A DNA stretch of 7,343 nt from DATKZB01 sp035528235 (GCA_035528235.1 DATKZB010000240.1:1-7343); one strand, 5' to 3'. Positions 1-5,960 are shown, numbered from the stretch's first letter. The notes: generated by a model from the sequence alone, not told the origin. Numbers and translations: made by a program.

Positions 1-150
1 GACCTGGCCTTCGAGACGGTCGTGCCGGGCGTGCACTACGACACGCACGCCTTCCACTTCGACCTGAAGAAGGCCGAGCCGCTCGACCCCGAGGCCCTGC
101 GTCAGCGCGCCGAGAGCCTGCGGCGCGACGCCCAGGCCGTCGGACCGTGA
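1..150 (+). CDS. C-terminal end of an unidentified protein (5' end outside window)
   Basis: Frame 1 is open from the first base to TGA at 148-150, giving the last 49 residues of a protein whose start lies upstream. The visible part contains a His/Asp/Phe-rich stretch (PGVHYDTHAFHFDL) followed by a charged, probably helical tail rich in Glu, Arg and Ala. I do not recognise the family and assign no function. Codon use (G/C at third positions) matches the genes downstream, so it looks like a real native gene. Its stop codon overlaps a GTG at 147 (GTGA), which could couple it to the next gene, although a later ATG is the more likely start there. Confidence 0.6.
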   Translation, partial: DLAFETVVPGVHYDTHAFHFDLKKAEPLDPEALRQRAESLRRDAQAVGP

Positions 151-215
151 CGCCTCGCGGCCGCCGCGCGGATGACGGAACCAACGCCATCGTGCCAGAC
201 CCCCATCCCACCGCC

Positions 216-680
216 ATGCGATACCAACACACGCAGCCCGCCCACGTCATCCGCGTCGCGATGGCGCTCGCGCTGGCACCGATGCTCCTGGTCATGGTGC
301 TCGTGCCCAACGCCGAGAACGTCCCCGGCTCCACCCTCGCCATCCTCGTAGGCGTGGCGGTCATCCTGGCGGCGACCACCGCGCTGTTCTGGTCGATGAC
401 CATCACCGTGACGGACGACGAACTGGTGTGGCACTTCGGGCCGGGCGTCATCCGCAAACGCGTGCCGCTGGCCGACGTCGCCTCGTGCCAGCCCACCCGG
501 ACGTCGTTCTGGAACGGCTGGGGCATCCACTGGTCGCCGCGCGGGTGGGTGTACAACGTCTCGGGGTTCGGCGCCGTGGATGTGCGGCTCATTTCCGGCA
601 AGGCGCTGCGATTGGGCACCGACGAACCGGAAGCGCTGGCCGAGGCCATCCGCGACGCCCTGGGCCACCAGAGAGGATAA
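216..680 (+). CDS. Two-helix membrane protein with bacterial PH-like domain
   Basis: From ATG 216 this encodes 154 residues. Two hydrophobic helices come first (about residues 9-28 and 39-59). A soluble C-terminal part of about 90 residues follows, which reads like a bacterial PH-fold (bPH) domain: a strand with TVTDDELVWHFG, then GIHWSPRGWVYNVSGFGAVD, then LISGKALRLGTDEPEALAEAI. The last segment, a 'GTDEPE-LAEAI' ending, is characteristic of small PH-domain membrane proteins of unknown role. The frame is also open from GTG 147, which overlaps the upstream stop as GTGA and would add 23 polar residues. I prefer ATG 216 because the protein then begins MRYQHTQP directly before helix 1, as I recall for relatives. 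Neither start has a clear Shine-Dalgarno. The stop is 2 bases before the M16 gene. The family is fairly sure; the function is unknown. Confidence 0.75.
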   Translation: MRYQHTQPAHVIRVAMALALAPMLLVMVLVPNAENVPGSTLAILVGVAVILAATTALFWSMTITVTDDELVWHFGPGVIRKRVPLADVASCQPTRTSFWNGWGIHWSPRGWVYNVSGFGAVDVRLISGKALRLGTDEPEALAEAIRDALGHQRG

Positions 681-682
681 CC

Positions 683-1993
683 ATGCGGAGCATCGTGATT
701 CTGGTCTCATCGATCCTCCTGGCGGCCGGTTGCGGCAACTCGGAAGCGCCGGCCCCGGCGCCGCCGCCGTTCGCGCTCGAGAACGGTCTGAAGGTCATCC
801 TGCATCCCATGCCCACGGCCGAGAAGGTCGCCCTGGTCGTCCTGTACTCGGTCGGCGGCCTGCACGACCCCAAGGGCCAGAGCGGCCTCGCCCACCTGGT
901 GGAACACTGTTACGTCACCGCCGCCGCCGGCTCCACGCCCGCGCGCGACATCCAGCAGTACGTGGCCCGCTACGGCGACGGGTGGAACGCCCAGACGGGC
1001 GACGACTACACCGTCGTGGCCTGCGTGGTCCCGCCCGGGGCCCTGGAGGCCGAACTGGCCGACGCAGCCGCCCGCATGACCCACCTCGGCGTGGTCGACG
1101 CCGACCTGGAGCGCGAGAAACCGCGCCTGGCCGCCGAACTCGACAACATGTATGGTGGCATCCCGATGCTTGGCGTACGCAACCTGGGGCGAGAGAAGGT
1201 CTGCCCGTACCCGCACCGCGGACGCAAGGGCGGCCTGGCCGAGGAGGTCCGCGTCATCCCCCTGGCCGCCGTCCAGGAACACCTGAAACGCTATTACAAG
1301 CCCCAGTGCGCCACGCTCGTTCTCGCCGGGGCGTTCGACGCCGCCGCGGCCCGTGCCGCCATCGAGAAACACTTCGGCCCCATCCCGGCCGGCGACGCCG
1401 CGCCCCAGCCGCCCCCCTGCCCCAAGCCCATCCTGCCCATCAACGGCGTCGTCGAGACCAAACCGCTCCAGCCCGGCGCCGCGGCCACGGTCGGTCTCAC
1501 CTTTGCCGCGCCGCCGCCCGATAGCGACCTCTTCGCGCCCTTCCTGCTGCTCGTGGCCCGGCTGACCGGTCGCGCGCACACCCTCAGCGCCGGCCCCGGC
1601 CAGATGCCCGTCCAGTACGCGGCGATCGACGACCCGGCCGCCGTCTCGGTTGTGGCGCCCCTGGCCGCGAACGAACCGCCCGAGGCGGCCATCGCGCGAC
1701 TGGAGAAGTTTGTGTCCGATGCCGTGGCCGACCCGACCGCCGCCACGTCGGACCGCATGGTGGCCAAGCAGCAGTTCGCCTTCGCGCTCGGCCTCCTGAA
1801 CCTGCCGGACGCCATGCTGGCCCAGAACGTGTACGGCGTGGCGTTTGCCCTGGGTCGGCGGGCCCAGATGGGCATCGACCCGGCCGCCCTTCAGGGGGCC
1901 GTCGAGGCCGCGACCACCGAGGACCTTCAGCGTGCCGCCGTCGCGATTTTCTCGCCGCAGGTCCGCGCCGCGATGGTCGTCGTGCCGCAATAG
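683..1993 (+). CDS. M16 family zinc metallopeptidase, lipoprotein
   Basis: A 436-residue inverzincin of the pitrilysin/processing-peptidase type, predicted to cleave peptides outside the cytoplasm. The N-terminus is a lipoprotein signal with lipobox LAAGC (lipidated Cys17), followed by an Ala/Pro linker. The inverted zinc motif is H71-L-V-E74-H75. The third ligand is best assigned to Glu152, exactly 76 residues after His75 as in pitrilysin (HxxEH-x76-E), and Glu145 sits at the position of pitrilysin's second conserved Glu. Residues 204-219 (YYKPQCATLVLAGAFD) and the later HFGPIP are the standard end of the first M16 domain; the rest (about 250-430) is the M16 C-domain. Length is normal for a single-chain M16B protein. 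The start ATG 683 has GAGAGG at 671-676. Odd: the usual SRLYQ-type segment of the C-domain is not recognisable (about residues 285-310), and no partner M16 gene is adjacent. Peptidase family sure; substrate unknown. Confidence 0.9.
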   Translation: MRSIVILVSSILLAAGCGNSEAPAPAPPPFALENGLKVILHPMPTAEKVALVVLYSVGGLHDPKGQSGLAHLVEHCYVTAAAGSTPARDIQQYVARYGDGWNAQTGDDYTVVACVVPPGALEAELADAAARMTHLGVVDADLEREKPRLAAELDNMYGGIPMLGVRNLGREKVCPYPHRGRKGGLAEEVRVIPLAAVQEHLKRYYKPQCATLVLAGAFDAAAARAAIEKHFGPIPAGDAAPQPPPCPKPILPINGVVETKPLQPGAAATVGLTFAAPPPDSDLFAPFLLLVARLTGRAHTLSAGPGQMPVQYAAIDDPAAVSVVAPLAANEPPEAAIARLEKFVSDAVADPTAATSDRMVAKQQFAFALGLLNLPDAMLAQNVYGVAFALGRRAQMGIDPAALQGAVEAATTEDLQRAAVAIFSPQVRAAMVVVPQ

Positions 1994-2003
1994 GGACCGC
2001 GCC

Positions 2004-2861
2004 ATGCCGCGATTCGGCGCCCATCTCTCGATCGCCGGCGGCGTGGACATGGCCGTCGAGCGTGCCCGCGCCCTGCGGGCCGAGTGCCTGCAACTCTTCC
2101 TCAAGTCGCCGTCGCAGTGGCGATTCGGGCCGCTCGCCGCCGCCGCGGTCCGGCGGTTCCGCGCGGCCGCGCAGAAGGCGGACCTCGCGCCGCTGGTCGG
2201 TCACACGTCGTACCTCGTGAACCTGGCGAGCCCCGACCGCACGCTCTACGAGCGGTCGCGCCGGTGCGTCCTCGGCGAGTGGGACCGGTGCCGCCGGCTG
2301 GGCCTCGACTACCTCGTCCTGCACCCCGGTGCCCACATGGGCAGCGGCGAGGAGGCGGGCCTTGGGCGCATCGCCCGGGCACTGGACTGGCTCCACGAGC
2401 AACGGCCGCAGCAGAGCACGCGCATCCTGCTCGAGACGACCGCCGGCGCGGGCACCGTCCTGTGCGGCCGGTTCGAGCACCTGCGGCACATCCTGGACGC
2501 GGCCTCGTGCGCCGACCGCCTTGGCGTGTGCATCGACACGTGCCACCTGTGGGCCGCCGGGTACGACGTGCGAAGCAAGGCCGGCCTGGAAGCGACGCTG
2601 GCGGCCCTCGACGCGGCGGTGGGTCTGGCCCGTGTGGCCGTCGTCCACGCCAACGACGCCAAGGGCGACCGGGGCTCGCACCTGGACCGTCACGAGCACA
2701 TCGGGCGCGGCCACATCGGCCGCGAGGCGTTCCGGCGGATGGTGAATCACTCGGCCCTGCGGGACCTGCCGTTCATCCTCGAGACGCCCAAAGAAGACCC
2801 TCGCGGCCGCGAGATGGACCCCGTGAACCTGCGGACGCTACGGCGGCTGGTGGAATCATAG
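2004..2861 (+). CDS. nfo: Endonuclease IV (AP endonuclease)
   Basis: A 285-residue TIM-barrel enzyme that cleaves DNA 5' of abasic sites in base-excision repair, in the cytoplasm. All nine metal ligands of the trinuclear zinc site known from E. coli Nfo are present at nearly the same numbers: His67, His107, Glu144, Asp178, His181, His215, Asp228, His230 and Glu260. The family signatures are readable: GAHLSIAGG at the N-terminus, LVLHPGAH, LLETTAGAG, CIDTCHLWAAGYD, VHANDAKGDRGSHLDRHEHI and FILETPKE. Length matches the family (about 280-285). ATG 2004 lies 10 bases after the M16 stop; AGGGA at 1992-1996 overlaps that stop codon and gives a 7-base spacing, so translation is probably coupled and the gene co-transcribed with M16. 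No functional link between the two is apparent. The gene is convergent with the NYN gene, with 16 bases between them and no obvious bidirectional terminator. Confidence 0.96.
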   Translation: MPRFGAHLSIAGGVDMAVERARALRAECLQLFLKSPSQWRFGPLAAAAVRRFRAAAQKADLAPLVGHTSYLVNLASPDRTLYERSRRCVLGEWDRCRRLGLDYLVLHPGAHMGSGEEAGLGRIARALDWLHEQRPQQSTRILLETTAGAGTVLCGRFEHLRHILDAASCADRLGVCIDTCHLWAAGYDVRSKAGLEATLAALDAAVGLARVAVVHANDAKGDRGSHLDRHEHIGRGHIGREAFRRMVNHSALRDLPFILETPKEDPRGREMDPVNLRTLRRLVES

Positions 2862-2877
2862 CCTCTTGGGCAGGGCG

Positions 2878-3396
2878 TCAAGGCTGCTTCAACCAGAGCG
2901 ACCGGAGCAATTCTTCGTTCAGTTCGATCACCTTGTCGGCAGCCTGCTTGACGTGGTACGCCTTGTGGAAACACGCCACCTCGACGTGTTTGCCGAGGTC
3001 CCGAACAGCGTTAAGCGCCTTGACGAAGTCGCCGTCGCCCGACACGAGCACCGCCGTATCGTACGCGTTGTGGAAGGCCATGGACAGCATGTCGACCGCA
3101 ATGGCGATGTCGACGCCCTTCTCGACAAACGTGTCGCCGCGCGGCTCCAGGCGTCCCAGGCGGATGTCGAAATAGGGAATGCGGCGGAGGGAATCGAAGA
3201 AGCGTTGCTGGCTGGCCGCGCGCTGCGGCTCATGCCTGGCCGAGACGGGCGCGTTGTAGTAGTACGTCCGAATAAGCCTTCGCTCCCCGACGACCCACTG
3301 GACGAAACGCCTGAAGTCCAAGTCCGTCCGTCCCAGGATAGCCTTCATGCCATGGTACAGGTTGCTTCCGTCGATGAATAGGCTCACGCGTTCCAT
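2878..3396 (-). CDS. NYN domain (LabA/DUF88-like) putative RNase
   Basis: A 172-residue single-domain protein of the NYN/LabA group within the PIN-like superfamily, most likely a metal-dependent RNase in the cytoplasm. The acidic site is visible in order: FIDGSNLY (Asp9, Asn12), EKGVDIAIAVDML (Asp96, Asp102) and LVSGDGDF (Asp121, Asp123). The C-terminus (GKHVEVACF, then a helical tail) is the usual end of the fold. The protein is complete and has no added RNA-binding domain. ATG at 3396-3394 is preceded by a run of seven G (3406-3400) acting as Shine-Dalgarno. The opposite strand over the same span is also open, but the NYN motifs decide the coding strand. The gene stands alone, convergent with nfo, and its leader contains an intrinsic terminator (see 3411-3442), so expression may be attenuated. 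The RNA target cannot be told from sequence. Confidence 0.9.
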   Translation of the reverse strand: MERVSLFIDGSNLYHGMKAILGRTDLDFRRFVQWVVGERRLIRTYYYNAPVSARHEPQRAASQQRFFDSLRRIPYFDIRLGRLEPRGDTFVEKGVDIAIAVDMLSMAFHNAYDTAVLVSGDGDFVKALNAVRDLGKHVEVACFHKAYHVKQAADKVIELNEELLRSLWLKQP

Positions 3397-3399
3397 GGT

Positions 3400-3406
3400 C
3401 CCCCCC
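3400..3406 (-). promoter_or_regulatory. G-run Shine-Dalgarno of the NYN gene, complementary to the leader hairpin
   Basis: Read on the minus strand, CCGGGGGGGACC directly precedes ATG 3396, and the seven G (3406-3400) are the only possible ribosome-binding site. The same bases (CCGGGGG) are identical to the start of the 5' arm of the neighbouring hairpin. They could therefore also pair with its 3' arm (CCCCCGG). That would make terminator pairing and SD sequestration mutually exclusive. Position is seen; the regulatory role is inferred. Confidence 0.5.
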
Positions 3407-3410
3407 GGTC

Positions 3411-3442
3411 AAAAACGCCGGGGGCTGCCGAGCAGCCCCCGG
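3411..3442 (-). terminator. Intrinsic terminator inside the NYN gene leader (possible attenuator)
   Basis: Minus strand: a perfect 11-bp G/C stem, CCGGGGGCTGC and GCAGCCCCCGG (3442-3432 and 3428-3418), with a 3-base loop, then CG and five T (3415-3411). This is a textbook rho-independent terminator for leftward transcription; on the plus strand no T-run follows. It ends only 14 bases before the NYN ATG, too close for a promoter to fit between, so any NYN transcript must cross it. It could equally end transcripts from the secreted-protein gene that stops at 3603, or do both. Confidence 0.75.
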
Positions 3443-3494
3443 GAGGTCATAGGCCCGTTCGCCCAGGGGGCGAGCGGGGTTGTCATTCGATTCC

Positions 3495-3522
3495 AGTATA
3501 CCCTATATCGGACAGAATTCAA
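3495..3522 (-). promoter_or_regulatory. Sigma70-type promoter facing the NYN gene
   Basis: On the minus strand there is a -35 box TTGAAT (3522-3517), a 16-base spacer, and a -10 box TATACT (3500-3495). The segment is an A/T-rich island in GC-rich surroundings. Transcription would begin near 3488, giving a leader of about 90 bases that contains the hairpin at 3442-3418. Match to consensus is 4/6 and 5/6. The rest of the 3397-3602 gap holds the terminator, a 6-bp hairpin (3459-3473) and no other gene I can support. Confidence 0.6.
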
Positions 3523-3602
3523 GTCCCCGTCTCTCTTTCTCGCCCAATTCTTTGCCCCCCAACTGCCCCTGCCCCGTCTGGCCGGCCCCGCGGCCGCCGC
3601 GT

Positions 3603-4496
3603 CTACCACGTCCGGCCCCGGTCGGCCGGGGGGTACTTCGAGCCGGCCAGGCCCTTCTCGCGGACCGGCTTGGCGGGAATGGCGAACTCGACCGTCACGG
3701 GGGCCTTGAGGTCGTCGGTGATGTTGAACCCGCCCAGGCGCGGCTCGAACTGCCAGCCCCACGAGTCCCACTCGGCCTTGGCCACCCGGTATCGGTACAG
3801 GCACCGCGAGCGGAACGTCGTCCAGGCGTCGTACTTTTTCTCATAGAACCACTGCTCGATGCGCCACGTCACCTCGTCGCCCTTGCGGCTGTAGAAGTCG
3901 GCGTCCATCAGGAGTTCCATCAGGACGACCGCCACGTCGGGCGACCCCGAGATGACCATGTCGGTAATCTTGTTCTCGTAGCGTTTGACCTTGTGGATGA
4001 TGCGGCGGACGGCCTCGCGGTCCTTCTCGGTAAACTCGCCCTCGGCCCGAAGACCCAGGTCCGCCGTGCGATACTCGGGCGGGATGAGGACGTCGTAGGG
4101 CGAAATCCGGGGTTCCATGTCCACGCCCTCCAGGCGGCCCCACGGCGTCCGGATGATGAAGTCGTACGTCCCCATCCTCAGACCCGTCACCTCGAAGGCC
4201 CCGGTCTTGGGGTCGACCTTGACGGGGATGTTGAGGTTCATCGACCGCTCGACCAGGGCGGCCTCCAGCACGCGCTCCGGCGGCGTGAACGTGCCGCGAA
4301 TAGCCCGGACCTCGGGCGGCAGTTCGACCTTCCTGGCGGGGACCGGCTGGGCCTCTTTCCCGGCCGCCGGCGCGGCCGCCGGCTTGGGCTTGGCCGGCGC
4401 GAACGGGTTGGTGGCCTCCTCGGCCGCCCCGAGCCCGCCGGCCGGCACGAGCGCCACCGCCACGGCCAGGACAATAAGCGCCGGCAGGTGTTTCAT
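3603..4496 (-). CDS. Secreted protein of unknown function with a carboxypeptidase-regulatory-like segment
   Basis: A 297-residue exported protein; I do not recognise the family as a whole. A clear Sec signal peptide (Lys3, hydrophobic core 5-18, probable cleavage after GLGA, residue 24) is followed by an Ala/Pro/Lys-rich linker (about 30-58). Residues 65-128 contain VKVDPKTGAFEVTGLRMGTY, which reads like the beta-sandwich of carboxypeptidase-regulatory-like (CarboxypepD_reg) domains that describe a 'value-to-gain' strand pair. The remainder (130-297) has a charged helical part, then an aromatic-rich stretch with Trp at 211, 216, 225, 243, 246 and 248. No catalytic motif, lipobox or C-terminal membrane helix is seen. 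ATG 4496 has GGAGAA at 4506-4501. The gene is divergent from the SPOR-like membrane protein gene across 199 bases; an envelope or periplasmic role is a reasonable inference, nothing more. Confidence 0.8.
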   Translation of the reverse strand: MKHLPALIVLAVAVALVPAGGLGAAEEATNPFAPAKPKPAAAPAAGKEAQPVPARKVELPPEVRAIRGTFTPPERVLEAALVERSMNLNIPVKVDPKTGAFEVTGLRMGTYDFIIRTPWGRLEGVDMEPRISPYDVLIPPEYRTADLGLRAEGEFTEKDREAVRRIIHKVKRYENKITDMVISGSPDVAVVLMELLMDADFYSRKGDEVTWRIEQWFYEKKYDAWTTFRSRCLYRYRVAKAEWDSWGWQFEPRLGGFNITDDLKAPVTVEFAIPAKPVREKGLAGSKYPPADRGRTW

Positions 4497-4621
4497 GGTC
4501 TTCTCCGAAGCCGCACAGGGCGCGAGGCCGCTCCGAGACCGGCCCCGAGGCCCTGCTCAACGCCATTTGACACTGCCGCAGGCCCCCTGGCAAGCCAGAA
4601 ACGCCTTCGCGGCCTACGCGC

Positions 4622-4650
4622 TTGACAGTCAATCCATAAACGCTTATAGT
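4622..4650 (+). promoter_or_regulatory. Near-consensus sigma70 promoter for the SPOR-like/small basic protein operon
   Basis: TTGACA (4622-4627, perfect -35), 17-base spacer, TATAGT (4645-4650, 5/6 match to the -10). Predicted start near 4657 gives a 5' leader of about 39 bases ending in GGGGGAA (4682-4688) and ATG 4696. It is the strongest promoter in the window and implies high, housekeeping-type expression of the downstream pair. The rest of the 4497-4695 divergent gap shows no convincing promoter for the leftward gene. Confidence 0.8.
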
Positions 4651-4695
4651 GAACCGATTGCCCGGCCCCAGGCCAACGTCCGGGGGAACCGCTCT

Positions 4696-5499
4696 ATGGC
4701 CAAGCATAAATCGCAGCGGGCCTTGTTTGAACTCCTGACCAAGCAGCGCGGCTTGGAGAAGGCCAAACCGGACGCCCTTCCCGGGGTCGGCGGGCCGCCT
4801 GTGCCGACGCCGGGCGCGGCGGAACCGGCCCGGGTCGAACAGCCGCCACCGATCGTCCAGCGGCCGGTGCCCAGGATCGTGAGACGCGAGGCCGCCATCA
4901 TCATCGGCGGCGTCCGTTTGTCGTGGCCGTACCTGGTTGTCGCCGGCGTGCTGATCGTGTGCGGGTGCTGGCTGTGTTACCTGCTGGGCCAGCGGCTGGC
5001 CGGCGACGGCCTGCCGGTGACCCAGAAGCACCCGACGATGAAGGAAATCCAGGGCATCGGCCCGATGCCGGGGCTGGTCCGGCCCGGTCCGAAACCGCCC
5101 GCCCTGGGGCGGGTGGTACCCAGGAAGAGCGACGAGACCACGCCGGCCCCGAGGCCCGGACCCAGGCCGCTCGTCGGCGGGCCGGCGGAGCCCGGCGGCG
5201 CCAAGAAGCCGCCGCCGGTCGCGGCAGGACCCGAGTTCCGGGTCCGCATCGCCAGGCTCGACGTGTCGAAACCCGACACGATCGACCTGTTGCGGGCGTT
5301 CCTGGCCAAGAGCGGGATTCAGACCGAACTGGAGACGCGCAGCGGTTTCCACGTGCTCTACAGCAGCGACTATTTTTCGGACAAGACGGCGTCGGATGCC
5401 CTGGCCCTCCAGATCAACAAGAGCCTGGGGGCGTTCGAGAAGGAAACCCGACGGCCGACGTCGAAGGACGCCTACACGGTTCAGGTAAAGAAGGAGTAA
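4696..5499 (+). CDS. Single-pass membrane protein with SPOR-like C-terminal domain
   Basis: A 267-residue bitopic protein. A basic N-terminal segment (MAKHKSQRALFELL) and a Pro-rich cytoplasmic stretch lead to one membrane helix at about 77-98 (WPYLVVAGVLIVCGCWLCYL). A long Pro/Gly-rich, probably disordered outer linker follows (about 105-178). The final domain (181-267) begins FRVRIARLDV, continues with a helix (DTIDLLRAFLAKSGIQTE), then a second strand (GFHVLYSSDYF) and a second helix (TASDALALQINKSL). This strand-helix-strand-helix order is that of SPOR domains, which bind denuded peptidoglycan. The resemblance is by pattern, not strong identity. ATG 4696 was chosen because it follows the promoter at 4622-4650; the frame is open further upstream but only across non-coding DNA. 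The stop is 4 bases before the small basic protein gene, whose Shine-Dalgarno lies in the last codons here, so the two are surely co-transcribed. Membrane topology is solid; SPOR assignment moderate. Confidence 0.82.
   Translation: MAKHKSQRALFELLTKQRGLEKAKPDALPGVGGPPVPTPGAAEPARVEQPPPIVQRPVPRIVRREAAIIIGGVRLSWPYLVVAGVLIVCGCWLCYLLGQRLAGDGLPVTQKHPTMKEIQGIGPMPGLVRPGPKPPALGRVVPRKSDETTPAPRPGPRPLVGGPAEPGGAKKPPPVAAGPEFRVRIARLDVSKPDTIDLLRAFLAKSGIQTELETRSGFHVLYSSDYFSDKTASDALALQINKSLGAFEKETRRPTSKDAYTVQVKKE
5491..5496 (+). promoter_or_regulatory. Shine-Dalgarno of the small basic protein gene inside the upstream gene
   Basis: AAGGAG lies in the last two sense codons of the SPOR-like gene (lysine and glutamate codons before TAA 5497-5499), 7 bases before ATG 5504. 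It fixes the start of the small basic protein and shows that the ribosome-binding site is translated through by upstream ribosomes, a translational-coupling layout. Confidence 0.8.
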
Positions 5500-5503
5500 G
5501 CGG

Positions 5504-5839
5504 ATGTCGCTGGACAAGAGTCTGAGAAGTCACGGAGCGCTGGCCCGACATCGGAACGTCCTGTCGCGGCCCGAGCGCATCGAGAAGTTGACCGACGACG
5601 AGAAGTGGCAGGATGGCACCAGCGTATTCGGTCTGCCGAAAGTGGTCCATCGCAAGGTGCAGGCCAAGAAGATCAAGGCCGTGGTCGCCGAGGGCGAGGC
5701 CGTCCCCGGGGCCGAGGGCGCTGTGGCACCCGCGGACGCGGCGGCGCCCACCGCTGGCGCACCCAAGGCCGGCGCACCCAAGGCCGCTGCACCCAAGGCC
5801 GGCGCACCCAAGGCCGGCGGCGCCAAGGGCCGCACCTGA
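5504..5839 (+). CDS. PVC-superphylum small basic protein with a GAPKA-repeat tail
   Basis: A 111-residue basic protein. The first 58 or so residues (MSLDKSLRSHGALARHRNVL, then SRPERIEKL, WQDGTSVFGLPKV) match the small basic protein shared by Planctomycetota, Verrucomicrobiota and Chlamydiota (family TIGR04137, described as a PVC signature protein and thought to bind nucleic acid). Relatives as I know them end soon after a Lys-rich VKVxxKK stretch, at about 55-65 residues. Here the chain continues with an acidic, Ala/Gly-rich spacer (about 60-84) and a tail of GAPKA repeats (85-111), reminiscent of alanine-lysine-proline tails on histone H1-like or RNA-binding proteins. AAGGAG precedes ATG 5504. 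It is second in an operon with the SPOR-like gene, under a strong promoter. Family identity is secure; the tail's function is unknown. Confidence 0.92.
   Translation: MSLDKSLRSHGALARHRNVLSRPERIEKLTDDEKWQDGTSVFGLPKVVHRKVQAKKIKAVVAEGEAVPGAEGAVAPADAAAPTAGAPKAGAPKAAAPKAGAPKAGGAKGRT
5756..5830 (+). repeat. 15-bp in-frame tandem repeats encoding GAPKA
   Basis: Units of ggcgcacccaaggcc lie at 5756-5770, 5771-5785 and 5801-5815. The unit at 5786-5800 differs at two bases (gctgc start, giving AAPKA), and a degenerate fifth unit follows at 5816-5830 (GGAKG). The period equals five codons, so copy-number change keeps the frame. The array forms the C-terminal tail of the small basic protein. Confidence 0.9.
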
Positions 5840-5845
5840 TCCACG

Positions 5846-5867
5846 CGGCCACCCGGCCGGGCGGCCG
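5846..5867 (+). terminator. Strong GC hairpin just after the small basic protein gene
   Basis: CGGCC (5846-5850) pairs with GGCCG (5863-5867) and CCC (5852-5854) with GGG (5859-5861), with one A-C mismatch and a GGCC loop. It lies 6 bases after the TGA at 5837-5839. No T-run follows, so it is not a classical intrinsic terminator; it may protect the mRNA 3' end or be chance in GC-rich DNA. The rest of the 121-base gap to the aminotransferase shows nothing else I can support. Confidence 0.3.
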
Positions 5868-5948
5868 TGACGACCGGGGCGGCCGAGCAGGCATCCAGCC
5901 CATCCGTCCGTTCGGCGGGACTACCCCATCCGACGCAGGCGGCGCGGC

Positions 5949-5954
5949 AAGGAG
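5949..5954 (+). promoter_or_regulatory. Shine-Dalgarno that sets the GTG start of the aminotransferase
   Basis: AAGGAG at 5949-5954 sits 6 bases before GTG 5961. It supports GTG as start over the in-frame ATG at 5994, which has no comparable site in front of it. Confidence 0.8.
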
Positions 5955-5960
5955 CAACCC

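Noticed and set aside
707..2104. 465-residue minus-strand ORF opposite the M16 gene
   Set aside because: Antisense shadow in GC-rich DNA; Arg/Gly-rich, no domain, whereas the plus strand has M16 motifs and RBS.
2866..3381. Plus-strand ORF opposite the NYN gene
   Set aside because: Covers almost the same span, but the minus strand shows the NYN acidic motifs and a G-rich SD; the plus frame has neither.
4567..4572. Second TTGACA upstream of the SPOR-like gene
   Set aside because: No -10-like hexamer at 16-18 bases downstream (sequence there is GC-rich); probably chance.
3841..5517. 558-residue minus-strand ORF crossing the divergent intergenic region
   Set aside because: Crosses the strong promoter at 4622-4650 and two real genes on both strands; composition is that of a shadow frame.
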